A stretch of DNA of 64,000 nucleotides from Odontocerum albicorne (Eukaryota; Arthropoda; Insecta; Trichoptera; Odontoceridae): assembly GCA_949825065.1 (NCBI GenBank), contig OX463864.1:16877327-16941326 (forward strand), given 5' to 3'. Below are positions 31,823 through 41,800 of this stretch, one piece after another (within the stretch, counting starts at the first letter, position 1; each line of letters opens with the position of its first letter). The notes under the pieces were generated by a model. The model did not search any database and was not told the DNA's origin. It saw nothing but the letters and a program-made list of their open reading frames with translations. A program made the translations under genes and the position numbers.

Positions 31823-32384
31823 ACTGACGTCTATTTTTTAATTACTCTTTCTCTCTGGGAATACCCGTCTTCTCCCATGCTTTATTACGAAACTCCACAA
31901 ATTCATCAAGAATCACATAACAGGAACACGATATTTCACTTTGTTGATATTCAAACTGATTCCGGACGCTCTGAAATATTACGATTTAATTTTTCAATTG
32001 ACAATAGCAAATATACGAGCAATCGAGATACTGCCGTCAAGGAGTTTGTTATTATTACTGAGAGGAGAAAACTTTATAATATCACAAATAATAACTTTTG
32101 ATATCGGTAAAGTTTAACAGAAGGATTCCATGGGGCATTATTAAAGTTTCTAACTCTGAATCGATTATGTATGATACTAAATAAAACGTATGATACTAAA
32201 TAAAACGAATGATTCCCTTGGATATTTCCGTGCGTGATTGCAATCACTATAACTTTCTTTAAATTATATTTTAGAATTTGTATTGCAGATTGGGTGCATC
32301 GTTTGCACGATTTATTTGAAATTATGATCCGAAGTTTGTCGTGATTTTTAAACCTTGAACTTCGAATATGGTGTCGTCATTGGT
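31823..32384. other. Unassigned spacer
   Basis: No recognisable gene. A short duplication, ATGATACTAAATAAAACG, occurs twice near 32168-32210. Confidence 0.4.
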
Positions 32385-32755
32385 AACATAGATCCTCATA
32401 TTCGAGGATCCCCTCGCCATTGCAACGTCAATTCAACTGGAAAGCGAAGACGTGCCGTGAATTTTTTCGTTCCTTTTTAATCGATGTATGTTACGCTATT
32501 AAACTCACCAGCCACATCGCTGTACAGGATCCGATGGTACACCGAAGTGAGACAATTGGAGCACACCGGCATGAATTTTTTTTCTCTCTTTTGAAATAAT
32601 ACACATGATCGATGTCATAGGTATCGTTATACCCTCAAATACTAGACGGAAAAAATGCCTGTCATTTGAAGGAAGTAAGTAGCACAGCGCGAGGTTCAAA
32701 CTGGCGACATTCCGCACATATCCAGTGCGTTACGCTCGGCCATGCACCTCAACTT
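32385..32755 (-). repeat. SINE-2 copy
   Basis: Homologous in order to 19795-20130 and 55855-56175. The forward strand shows GAGGATCCCCTCGCCATTGC, AACGTCAATTCAACTGGAAA, GATCCGATGGTACACCGAAG and TATACCCTCAAATACTAGAC. It ends with the reversed B box (GCGAGGTTCAAACTGGCGAC) and a TGCGTTACGCTCGGCC arm. It is the longest copy and shows the tRNA-like head at the right edge (5' end on the minus strand). Confidence 0.7.
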
Positions 32756-33464
32756 GAACTACCGAAGAATTAATCGGGTATAGTCCGAATCTCATCATGT
32801 CCTCTCTCACTTTCATATAAAGGCTCTTCGGCCGACTTGTTAGTCAAGCCGAATGTGTTAATATCGCATAACGGAAGAGCCCAGAGGTCCTTTGAAGCTC
32901 GACTTCCCTCGATGAGTTTTCTGTGGTTTTCTCACCGAATATGTCTTCAATACATATGCGAATGCGGGGAAGCTCCAATCACACAGGCCGCAGCCGATAC
33001 CTTCCCATCCCCACACTCTACACATACACCTGATAAAAATAAGTTTATGTATATAATTCCCTGTTGATTGATTGTCGAAGGTCTATGCTACTGACGTCTA
33101 CACTTTTCGGTCATCAGCCTGCAGTCCCTCAGACGGTAGAGCATTTAGCGAAGTAAGCGATAAAGAGCAAAGAAAGCTCATTTAGCCACGCCACATCTTT
33201 GCGCCTTCTTCGCCGTCTTCTCCAGCATCGTCACCTCATCTCCACCGTCTTCACCATCGTCGCTTCACTGAGACCCCCGGGAGGGGCGGGAGGACGCCTA
33301 ACCTGAACTGCGCCACCAGGGCCGCCGACATGAGCTGCCGTATCCCTTTGGGTGTAGTCGCCATGCCCAACTATGGTTGATTCAATTCGGATTATGGAAA
33401 TCAAGAGAGATAAAAAGGCTCATCGAGCCTAAAAATTAAACAGAGATTAACACACAAATACTTA
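32756..33464. other. Unassigned span with a GC-rich island
   Basis: At about 33180-33370 the sequence is clearly GC-richer than its surroundings (CACCGTCTTCACCATCGTCG, GAGACCCCCGGGAGGGGCGG, ACCAGGGCCGCCGACATGAG). It could be an element's 5' UTR/promoter or a stray host CpG segment. No coding frame is recognised. Confidence 0.4.
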
Positions 33465-33565
33465 TTATAAGTATACACATATAAATAACACAATCACACA
33501 TATGACACAACAGTGGAAAAGGTATTCCCTCAAATCACTGACAAAAGATCGACGACGCAGTAAAA
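33465..33565. repeat. Dispersed repeat shared with 1318-1400
   Basis: GTATACACATATAAA, CACATATGACACAACAGTGG and ATCACTGACAAAAGATC recur in order at 1318-1400. Confidence 0.5.
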
Positions 33566-33627
33566 TGCGCACGTTTAAAAAAGTTATTAAAAATTAAAGA
33601 ACTCGTTTTCGTTCGTTCGTCGACTTG

Positions 33628-33735
33628 TTAGTCTTTCTTCATTATTCGTTTCACGGCGCTCTTCATCTTGCTCAACACACCAGCTTTAAGTTTATATTCA
33701 TCCCTTATCACTTGATGCCGTATTCTATCATACAT
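33628..33735 (-). pseudogene. RTE-B LINE fragment adjoining the 33-bp array
   Basis: The minus strand reads DRIRHQVIRDEYKLKAGVLS, then KMKSAVKRIMKKD. This is the D-R-I-R-N-E-V-I-R-D-E-Y-x-L-K ... L-S-K-M-K-K-S segment of RTE-B. The frame is continuous with the tandem array on its upstream (right-hand) side, where the minus-strand frame reads through 18 units. Confidence 0.6.
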
Positions 33736-34314
33736 TGTCTCCACGTGTTCTTCTATTGTATCATACATTGTCTCCACGTGTTCTTCTATTGTATCATACA
33801 TTGTCTCCACGTATTCTTCTATTGTATCATACATTGTCTCCACGTGTTCTTCTATTGTATCATACATTGTCTCCACGTATTCTTCTATTGTATCATACAT
33901 TGTCTCCACGTGTTCTTCTATTGTATCATACATTGTCTCCACGTATTCTTCTATTGTATCATACATTGTCTCCACGTGTTCTTCTATTGTATCATACATT
34001 GTCTCCACGTGTTCTTCTATTGTATCATACATTGTCTCCACGTATTCTTCTATTGTATCATACATTGTCTCCACGTGTTCTTCTATTGTATCATACATTG
34101 TCTCCACGTATTCTTCTATTGTATCATACATTGTCTCCACGTGTTCTTCTATTGTATCATACATTGTCTCCACGTGTTCTTCTATTGTATCATACATTGT
34201 CTCCACGTATTCTTCTATTGTATCATACATTGTCTCCACGTGTTCTTCTATTGTATCATACATTGTCTCCACGTATTCTTCTATTGTATCATACATTGTC
34301 TCCACGTAATGCAC
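33724..34314. repeat. 33-bp minisatellite, 18 units
   Basis: The unit CATACATTGTCTCCACGT plus RTTCTTCTATTGTAT repeats about 18 times with one variable site (G or A after CACGT). Reading the variable site from left to right gives GGAGAGA, GGAGA, GGAGA, A. A 165-bp five-unit block (GGAGA) therefore recurs as a higher-order repeat. Because 33 is divisible by 3, long open frames appear in several frames on both strands (252, 232 and 228 codons). I treat these as by-products and not genes. Confidence 0.95.
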
Positions 34315-34509
34315 GCATTTCTACAATTTTTATTATGCTTATCTCAGTCAACTCAGTTGACACCAAAATTTTATGTGGACTAATCTTAGCAGATTTTGAA
34401 ACTGTCCGGTTCGAGTATATATGTATGTTTTAGTGCCCCATTGACTTTGTTTCCTTTTGCTACGTGTCATTTTATACCCCCCTTAACTCTTCCATAGTAA
34501 GTATACATA

Positions 34510-34756
34510 TTTTTTATCAAACACTGTTTATTCCACTTTTTTGTAACGGTATACCCCTACCGGTTTCAAGGCTTTCACCTCATCTTCAGGGGAGCACAAA
34601 CAAGTCTTGTTTGTGCTCCCCTGAAGATAAGGTGAAAGCCTTGAAACCGGTAGGGTTATACCGTTACAAATAAGTGGAATAAACAGTGTTTGATAAAAAT
34701 AAATTACAATGTCTTTAAACCTCCACAACGTTAATGCCTTAACTATAAACAACATA
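34510..34756. mobile_element. PLE-1 fold-back element with 12-bp target duplication
   Basis: Two about 95-bp arms meet at a central CAAACAAGTCTTGTTTG. They are near-perfect reverse complements through ACCGGTTTCAAGGCTTTCAC and ATCAAACACTGTTTATTCC. A one-sided tail (ACCTCCACAACGTTAATGCC, then TTAACTATAAAC) lies at the right. A perfect 12-bp direct repeat, TAAGTATACATA, flanks the element (34498-34509 and 34757-34768). Inverted terminal segments with a one-sided tail and a variable-length duplication fit Penelope-like elements. The whole coding body is missing. Confidence 0.8.
34621..34665 (+). ncRNA. Hammerhead-ribozyme-like core (PLE-1)
   Basis: CTGAAGA (34621-34627), a short stem II closed by AAGG/CCTT, GAAA (34643-34646), stem III CGGTA/TACCG with a GGGTTA loop, and the cleavage-site-like GTT (34663-34665). 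This order and spacing match a type I hammerhead core with a short stem III, as described for Penelope-like elements. Stem I next to the core is not evident. A possible TTTGT/ACAAA pairing exists across a 6-base gap. Activity is unknown. Confidence 0.5.
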
Positions 34757-35519
34757 TAAGTATACATAAATATAACATAAAAACGTCAAACAGGAATGTA
34801 TGTTAACCGTTGCATGCAGATGATATCCAAATAAACTTCGATTCTCTGCTTTGAGAAGTTCATATGAAACATTATTTTTCTTTAATATTATTGTGGCTAT
34901 TATAAAAAGATAATAACTGTAAAAAATCGACACATTAAATGGATAAAAATTAGAGTGGGGAATCGTACGTGACGAGAGAGCTAAATGCAAAAATTGAAAA
35001 AGGTTCACCGAGCAGATTTACCGAGCAAATAATATAAGGAGATATTACTGGGCCATATTTGTTCTGTAAATACGCTCTGGAGAGGGCAAACTTGGGAGGA
35101 ACCTAAGAAATATTATGGGCTGAAAGAATATTGCACGGGGTGGGGGAGGTGAGGCAAATATGTGAAGTATTTAGACCTTCGATAAAATAGGGAATTATTT
35201 TTGGTAAAAAATCTGCACTTAGAAAAAATTGTGAAGTGTCGGAAGGAAAATTTGCCAATACCGAATCTACGAACTTCTGAATGAAAAACAATTACGCTAC
35301 TGCAGAAAATTTTGTATCGATGCATTTCTTAGATGAGGCACGAGGAATAAAAAACTTTAAAATAGGAGCGTATACATGAAGAGGTGCATAAACTTGGCAG
35401 AAGCGAAATATGTGTGCCAGTATAGACTGAAGATCAGCTCTCTTTGTCTAATCTGATGATTTTTGCTACTTATTTCAAATTCATAATTGTGTTTTGGCGC
35501 CATCTTGATGTATGTAAGG

Positions 35520-35745
35520 GAAACTTAGACTCTGGAGAAGATGGAAGTAAGATCAATGCTGTGGAGATGTGTGCACAAAGGAAAATTTATGGAGTATTTG
35601 AAAAAAGGCCCAATAAATTAATCAGAAATGAATGCGTGGATCAAGTGGATGTTTTAAGTAAGATGACCTAAGGAGCTTTAAGATAGTGTGCACATGTGGA
35701 AAGAATGAATGATGAATGGAATTTACTAATGAATGATGAATGGAA
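35520..35745 (+). pseudogene. RTE-B LINE fragment
   Basis: The plus strand reads EDGSKINAVEMCAQRKIYGV, then PNKLIRNECVDQVDVLSKMT, and a decayed CAHVERMNDEW. Same segment as 29635-29700 and 14880-15000. It ends where RTE-A text begins at about 35747. Confidence 0.65.
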
Positions 35746-35746
35746 A

Positions 35747-36225
35747 TACATGACAACCAGTGTGGCTTCGTATCGGGAAAATCAACAGTATACGGCATTC
35801 AAACCGTTAGAATCCTTGTCGAAAAACACCGTGATGCCAAGAGAGACCTTCATATAGTCTTCATCGATCTTGAAAAGGCATTTGTTTGACAGGGTCCCTA
35901 GAATCCTAATTTGGGCAGCACTTACAGCACATAGTGTACCAGAAAAGTATGTATTTGCTATCCAGGACATGTACGATAACGTGACAACGCAAGTGAGGTG
36001 CACTTCGGGAACTTCACCAGAATTTCCTGTAATGGATCTTCCTCGAATAACAACCAGAGGAAGACCAAATAATTCATGGGTGGTGCAAAAAGATAACCTG
36101 ATGCAGACGCATGGCCTGGGGGATGTAGTCCGGGACAGAAGAGCATACAACTTGAGAACGAGGAGAGCTGACCCCAAAAGTCTTCGCAGACAGTGAGTTG
36201 GGATGGAGCCAGGGAGAAGAAGAAG
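35747..36225 (+). pseudogene. RTE-A LINE with large internal deletion
   Basis: It opens inside the RT domain: DNQCGFVSGKSTVYGIQTVR, VEKHRDAKRDLHIVFIDLEK, AF. A one-base frameshift at about 35886 is followed by DRVPRILIWAALTAHSVPEK, YVFAIQDMYDNVTTQVRCTS and GTSPEFPV. At about 36030 the sequence jumps directly to MDLPRITTRGRPNNSWVVQK, the C-terminal region seen at 19096 and 45820. The catalytic YADD part of the RT and several hundred bases are therefore missing. The ORF end (ADPKSLRRQ, stop) and the 3' terminus GGGAGAAGAAGAAGAAAT are present. Compare the GAGAAG ends of the copies at 19287 and 45619. Confidence 0.75.
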
Positions 36226-36719
36226 AAATAATGAATGATGAAAAATGACTAAGCAAAAGGATGAAAAAATGATGAAAAATGACTATACAAGTCGGAAGTG
36301 TGCGTGGAAAAAGTAGACAAATGTTTTTTTGTGTTGGCACCTATGGAACGGTCAAATTGAATTTATAAATAATTTAAAAAAATATATCCTAAATGCCGTG
36401 TCTCCTCTGCAACAATATATTCATCTCTTATTTACCTCTTCTTTCAAGTTCTATGTACTTCTTAATGATGGACACTCGTTCAGGCTACTGTAAAGAAATT
36501 AGAATCTTTTGAAATGTGGACTTATCGAAAAATGCTGCGAGTCTGTCCCATGGTTTGATAATCGTAATGATGACATCTTGAAAAGGATGAATAAAGATAC
36601 ATAAGTGTTATCCACCATCAAAAGGAGAAGTTCGAGTGCTTAGGACTTATAATCCGAGGATAAAATATGAGACTCTTCAACTGATACTGAATTGCTTATT
36701 GTCTCATTGTGCATAAACC
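36226..36719. other. Unassigned spacer
   Basis: Nothing firmly recognisable. A short plus-strand phrase near 36500-36580 (VKKLESFEMWTYRKMLRV-like) could be another LINE scrap. Confidence 0.4.
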
Positions 36720-37320
36720 ATCTTAAAATTCCTTTTTTATTTCCACTTACATATATAATCCGTCTCTAACACACATTTATCCTTTAAACAATCATTCCTT
36801 AATATTTTCATTATATCCATACATATAGTTCTCGTTTGTCTCTATACGCATCGTTTTGCATACTATCCTATTATAAAGGCTTTTGTCTTTTCCATAATTT
36901 TATTAATTTGTTCTTGTCACGTTTTCTAGGTCTTCCCAATAATCAGCTGGACTTCTCCTACCTTATGTATTGCTCGTAGAGTTTTTTTTTTAATATTTCA
37001 TAATTCATTATTTCTACGTAGCCAAACCTTAGCAATGCTCCTTTCTTTATTTGAAACACTGCACCTACTTTTAATTATAATACCTAATTCCAACAAGACC
37101 CTTGCAGTTAAAATTTCAATATATTATAACATATTTCGTTTTATACTTAAATCATTCGTATGGTACCCCTTTTACCTATCCGAATTGTTTATTCAGACCT
37201 TTTGAAGAGCATGTCCGGGAGACTTTCTACGTGACCAAACCATCTCAATGCTCCTTTTTCATCTAAATCACCCATCTTTCAATCTACATTTTTTCCTAAT
37301 TTTCTCAATTATTGTGACAC
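36720..37320 (-). pseudogene. RTE-B-like LINE scraps, minus strand
   Basis: The forward strand shows CATCTTAAAATTCCTTTTTT, TTTCTAGGTCTTCCCAATAA, and GTGACCAAACCATCTCAATG then CTCCTTTTTCATC. These are reversed forms of the ALRWFGHV and GRPR segments, in at least two overlapping decayed copies. No frame survives. Confidence 0.45.
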
Positions 37321-37480
37321 TAATCCAGCGGAGACTGGGAAGGAAAGAAAAATATAATTAAAAAACGTTTCTATAATTATCTTAATTATTTAATGCTTAC
37401 TATATACAAAATTGTGGGTGTATTGCTCTGTGGAAATATCTTGCAATCGACCATACTTTTTTTTTAAAGTTTTGACTTTT

Positions 37481-38130
37481 TTTTAATCCACTTTGCGCGG
37501 ATTTCTCCTGTTACACAAAGAGGGTCCACTTCTAGCGTTAGCTTATTCGTTAGGAATAATAGCCAGGATTCTTCTCATACTGCTAGACGATACCGAGAAT
37601 ATATCAACAGTGTCATTCAGTTGGTACAATATATCTATACCACGCGTGACTGAGTGTTTAGCCATGATATTCGTCCTGTAAGTTGGTATGTAGAACAGAG
37701 GGTGATTCCTTGCACGGCTATATTTATTGGGTACATATAAACTCAGTGCTTCTAGAATCGCGGGACAGTTAAAGCAACCTTGGTAAACCTTTATTAGGAA
37801 TATCGCAATGGATTCTTGCCTTCTTGTTTCGAGACTTCTATAGTTACACACCGTGAGAAGTTCGGCATGGTGAGCATATTTTGGGTAATAGCCCTTTGTT
37901 CTGTACCATAGATATCTGAGGATTTTTTTTGTATTTGTTCTATATTGTTTTATATATTTGAGCTGATGAGGAGCCCAAACCGTAGATGCATATTCTAATT
38001 TGGTTCTAATTAGATAATTATATAAGTTTCGGAGGATATCGGTGCTGTTAAATTCTCTTGATATTCTCATTATAAAACCGAGTAGTTTGTAACAGTCCGA
38101 TATCAAACGTGAGACGTGGTTAACGAACTC
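37481..38130 (-). pseudogene. LINE-J, best copy of the C-terminal region
   Basis: The minus-strand 187-codon frame (37543-38106) reads CYKLLGFIMRISREFNSTDI, LRNLYNYLIRTKLEYASTVW, APHQLKYIKQYRTNTKKILR, YRSLETRRQESIAIFLIKVY, NCPAILEAL and YRTNIMAKHSVTRGIDILYQ. The L-G-F-x-x-R ... L-Y-x-x-L-I-R-x-x-L-E-Y-A-S-x-V-W-x-P segment is the conserved region just after the RT palm in Jockey/CR1-type LINEs. The frame is open but truncated at both ends, with neither endonuclease nor the catalytic RT motifs present. It serves as reference for the broken copies at 13625 and 22560. Confidence 0.75.
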
Positions 38131-38213
38131 ACTTAAAGGTGAGAGGATTTACATTTTTGATGTATAGATTAAAAAATAATGCAATTCCTAAATAAATAAA
38201 CTGAAAAAAAAAT

Positions 38214-39335
38214 TAGTTGATAAAATGCTTTTCAAGTTACAGTTCTATGTTTCGATTTTAAGAACTATGGGTATGGTATGATGAAGCTTTTAACGTATTC
38301 AAACATTTAAAAAATGAGTTGATAAAATGCTTTTCAAGTTACAGTTCTATGTTTCGATTTTAAGAACTATGGGTATGGTGTGATGAAGCTTTTAACGTAT
38401 TCAAACATTTAAAAAATGAGTTGATAAAATGCTTTTCAAGTTACAGTTCTATGTTTCGATTTTAAGAACTATGGGTATGGTATGATGAAGCTTTTAACGT
38501 ATTCAAACATTTAAAAAATGACTTGATAAAATGCTTTTCAAGTTTCAGTTCTATGTTTCGATTTTAAGAACTATGGGTATGGTATGATGAAGCTTTTAAC
38601 GTATTCAAACATTTAAAAAATGAGTTGATAAAATGCTTTTCAAGTTACAGTTCTATGTTTCGATTTTAAGAACTATGGGTATGGTATGATGAAGCTTTTA
38701 ACGTATTCAAACATTTAAAAAATGATTTGATAAAATGCTTTTCAAGTTACAGTTCTATGTTTCGATTTTAAGAACTATGGGTATGGTATGATGAAGCTTT
38801 TAACGTATTCAAACATTTAAAAAATGAGTTGATAAAATGCTTTTCAAGTTACAGTTCTATGTTTCGATTTTAAGAACTATGGGTATGGTATGATGAAGCT
38901 TTTAACGTATTCAAACATTTAAAAAATGACTTGATAAAATGCTTTTCAAGTTTCAGTTCTATGTTTCGATTTTAAGAACTATGGGTATGGTATGATGAAG
39001 CTTTTAACGTATTCAAACATTTAAAAAATGAGTTGATAAAATGCTTTTCAAGTTACAGTTCTATGTTTCGATTTTAAGAACTATGGGTATGGTATGATGA
39101 AGCTTTTAACGTATTCAAACATTTAAAAAATGAGTTGATAAAATGCTTTTCAAGTTACAGTTCTATGTTTCGATTTTAAGAACTATGGGTATGGTATGAT
39201 GAAGCTTTTAACGTATTCAAACATTTAAAAAATGAGTTGATAAAATGCTTTTCAAGTTACAGTTCTATGTTTCGATCTTTAGAACTACACGGGTATGGTA
39301 TGATGAAGCTTTTAACGTATTCAAACTTTTAAAAC
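38214..39335. repeat. 102-bp tandem repeat, 11 units
   Basis: Unit starts are at 38214, 38316, 38418, 38520, 38622, 38724, 38826, 38928, 39030, 39132 and 39234. Each contains TTGATAAAATGCTTTTCAAG, TTCTATGTTTCGATTTTAAG and GATGAAGCTTTTAACGTATT. Units 4 and 8 share the variants GACTTG and CAAGTTTCAG, indicating a 4-unit (408-bp) higher-order step. The last unit is diverged (CGATCTTTAGAACTACACGG) and marks an array edge. No coding frame runs through it. Confidence 0.95.
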
Positions 39336-39999
39336 GTATTAGTTTTAACAATTCAGGAAATATGTTTCAATGTTCCCTTCGAGAGACATACGAAGTAAAT
39401 TTAATTTACAAAGGGGTTTTGTCTGAACCGTTGAACCGCACATGTTTTTATAATTTCGCCCTTTTTCTTCGACTGAACTCTTCTTTTGACACTCGAGGGG
39501 GTTACCAATACTTTTGGGTATCTGAGTAACCCTTCAATTGACCCATGCCCCCTGGGGTCACCAAAGACCGATGGGCGATCCGCCTCTCGTCTTTCCATCA
39601 GTCTCAGGGACAACCCTGAATTTTTTTTATATCGATTTGTATATTTCCTGATTTTTTCCTTTTTATTTTATTTTACCCATTTCATGATGTGACTTGGTGA
39701 AAAAGTAGCGGGGTGTACGTTTTCATTAAATGACCAAGAAGAACATACCTTTTTGACCATTTACCGTTTTTACCCATCGAGCATCCTCAGAATGGTCTGA
39801 GGGTGCTTCTTAAACCAACTGTTGAATATGGTCTCTTAAGCCTCTTCAACTATGAAACAGTTTTTTCTCTCTTCAGAACAGCTTTTTTCGAGTTTGTCCC
39901 AGCGATATTTCGGAAACCAGTAAGCAGCTTGACTTAAAATTTGTGTAACGGATCGAACTAGACGTATGATTTTTGATACATACAAGTACACAGTAATTT
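39336..39999. other. Unassigned spacer
   Basis: No recognisable gene. The frame at 39245-39529 starts in the diverged last repeat unit and has no motif. Confidence 0.4.
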
Positions 40000-40735
40000 T
40001 ATGTTGAGTAACTCTCTGATTTGAGTATTTCTTCCTTAAATTAAAGAGTCATTCGGATCGATATGATCGAAAGCTTGAAGCTGTATGACAAGAAAAACAG
40101 CCGATATAGTACTGCTATACAAAATCATTCACTCAGTGATTGATGCACCTCACTTACTCGCAAGTATTTCATTTCGTATTCCCACTAGATCCACAAGTCA
40201 GCTCAATCCCTTTTATACCGAAAATTGCTATACTAATTATAAAATCAACTCCTCTATAATCCGTATGCAAAGACTTGGAAACGAGTTTTGCAACAATTTA
40301 GATATTTTTAATATAAGTTTATATAATATTCGCCAGAATATCACAACAATATTTAGAAATAGCTACTAACTTTGTGCTCTCCTTTATTAATATAAATAAC
40401 GTAATATAAACAAAAGTTGAGTAACCCTGCATCAACATGTATGAAGGTTTTAATTCTGCAAAGCAACTTGCATCTCGTTCTACTAATGAGGCCATGTGTT
40501 TTCTATATCTCAATATCTATCCATAAAATTCCAACAAAATTCTCAAAGATTATTAAATAATTTTAAAACGATGACTGTAATTTATTATTACTACTGCTTT
40601 TTGTATCTTCATGTTAGTTTAAGATAAAGTTTTGTATTATTTGTCAATAATTTTAAGTACTTGTATAACCTGTCACATGTTCATTTGTATATAAAGACAC
40701 TGTTGTGTCGTTAATTAAATAAATAAATAAAATAT
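40000..40735 (+). mobile_element. LINE 3' end: C-terminal ORF fragment and 3' UTR
   Basis: A plus-strand fragment begins with an EYFFLKLKSHSDRYDRKLEA-like run (40030-40080). It continues in the open frame 40085-40369: MTRKTADIVLLYKIIHSVID, APHLLASISFRIPTRSTSQL, then RMQRLGNEFCNNLDIFNISL. The R-x-x-x-D-x-x-x-L-Y-K-I-I-H-x-x-I-D-x-P-x-L-L-x-x-I-x-F-x-x-P pattern is typical of Jockey/CR1/R1-like ORF2 C-termini. The 3' UTR (40370-40735) ends with GTCGTTAATTAAATAAATAA and is closely matched, reversed, at 9355-9540. 5'-truncated. Confidence 0.75.
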
Positions 40736-40884
40736 TTATCCCATGGAGACCATGAAGTGAGTTATCTATTCGTTCTGTTTAGTTCATACACCATACATTA
40801 TTTTGATATATGGTGTATCAAACAAATGTTGACATCAATTTCTTTCAAACAATCTATTTAAACTTGAGTGTTTTCTTGACAAGC

Positions 40885-40960
40885 GCCCTTGAAGAGAGTC
40901 TGCTCTCTAAACGGCGCTATATAAATTGTCATTTTATTATTATCATTTTAAAAACACGTT
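40885..40960 (+). repeat. Dispersed 3'-end motif
   Basis: GAGAGTCTGCTCTCTAAACG, GCGCTATATAAATTGTC and an (ATT)n tail. Matches 30190 (plus), and 12590 and 19535 (minus). Confidence 0.55.
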
Positions 40961-41324
40961 TTAAGCGAATATTGTAAAAGTTCCTTAAAAATGTACAGTA
41001 ACATATATTTTCAAGTTATAACAGAATAACAAGGGAACAATTTCTTAATCGCTTTTATGGATGGTCCCCATCTTATTAATTTTGGTAGCTCGGGTTACAG
41101 TCATACCTAGTAGACTACAAATGAAGATATGTAAATCTAAGTGTGATCGTATCGCTATACAAAGGAATGTGTTATCACAACATCGAATATGTCTTTTATA
41201 TTTTGTGTGTGGTGAATGTTGTGGATTGAATCCAATACATACATTTATCATATAAATAATTTTTACATTCGCCATATTTGACAATCAAGATAGAAAATTT
41301 TACTTGTTGGACCAAATTCATAAC

Positions 41325-41800
41325 TTTTTAATGAATATATGATACAACAAATGCAAGTTTTTTAATGAATATATGATACAACAAACGCAAGTGTTTGTAA
41401 TGTGTATAATATGTGATACGTCAAACGCAAGTGTTTTTGATGAATATGTGATACATCAAACGCAAGTGTTTTTGATGAATATGTGATACATCAAACGCAA
41501 GTGTTTTTAATGAATATATGATACATCAAACGCAAGTGTTTTTAATGAATATGTGATACAACAAAAGTGTTTTTAATGAATATATGATACATCAACCGCT
41601 AGTGTTTTTAATGAATATATGATACATCAAACGCAAGTGTTTTAATGAATATATGGTACATCAAACGCAAGTGTTTTTAATGAATATGTGATACAACAAA
41701 CGCAAGTGTTTTTAATGAATATATGATACAACAAACGCAAGTGTTTTTAACGAATATATGACATAACAAACGCAAGTGTTTTTAATGAATATCTATTACC
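41325..41800. repeat. 35-bp tandem repeat, about 13.5 units
   Basis: The unit TGTTTTTAATGAATATATGA plus TACATCAAACGCAAG. Units differ at scattered sites (TACATC or TACAAC, ATATATG or ATATGTG). One is shortened to about 31 bp and one carries an insertion of about 5 bp, so it is older than the 33-bp array. Confidence 0.9.

Noticed and set aside
33724..34314. CRISPR-like regular repeats
   Set aside because: Units are directly adjacent with no unique spacers, and the window is eukaryotic. The same applies to the 102, 35 and 30-bp arrays.
33625..34433. Long plus and minus open frames of 228-252 codons
   Set aside because: They are created by a 33-bp unit divisible by 3, are open on both strands, and lack start context or domain evidence.
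35782..36177. 131-aa minus-strand frame
   Set aside because: Antisense of the RTE-A coding remnant.
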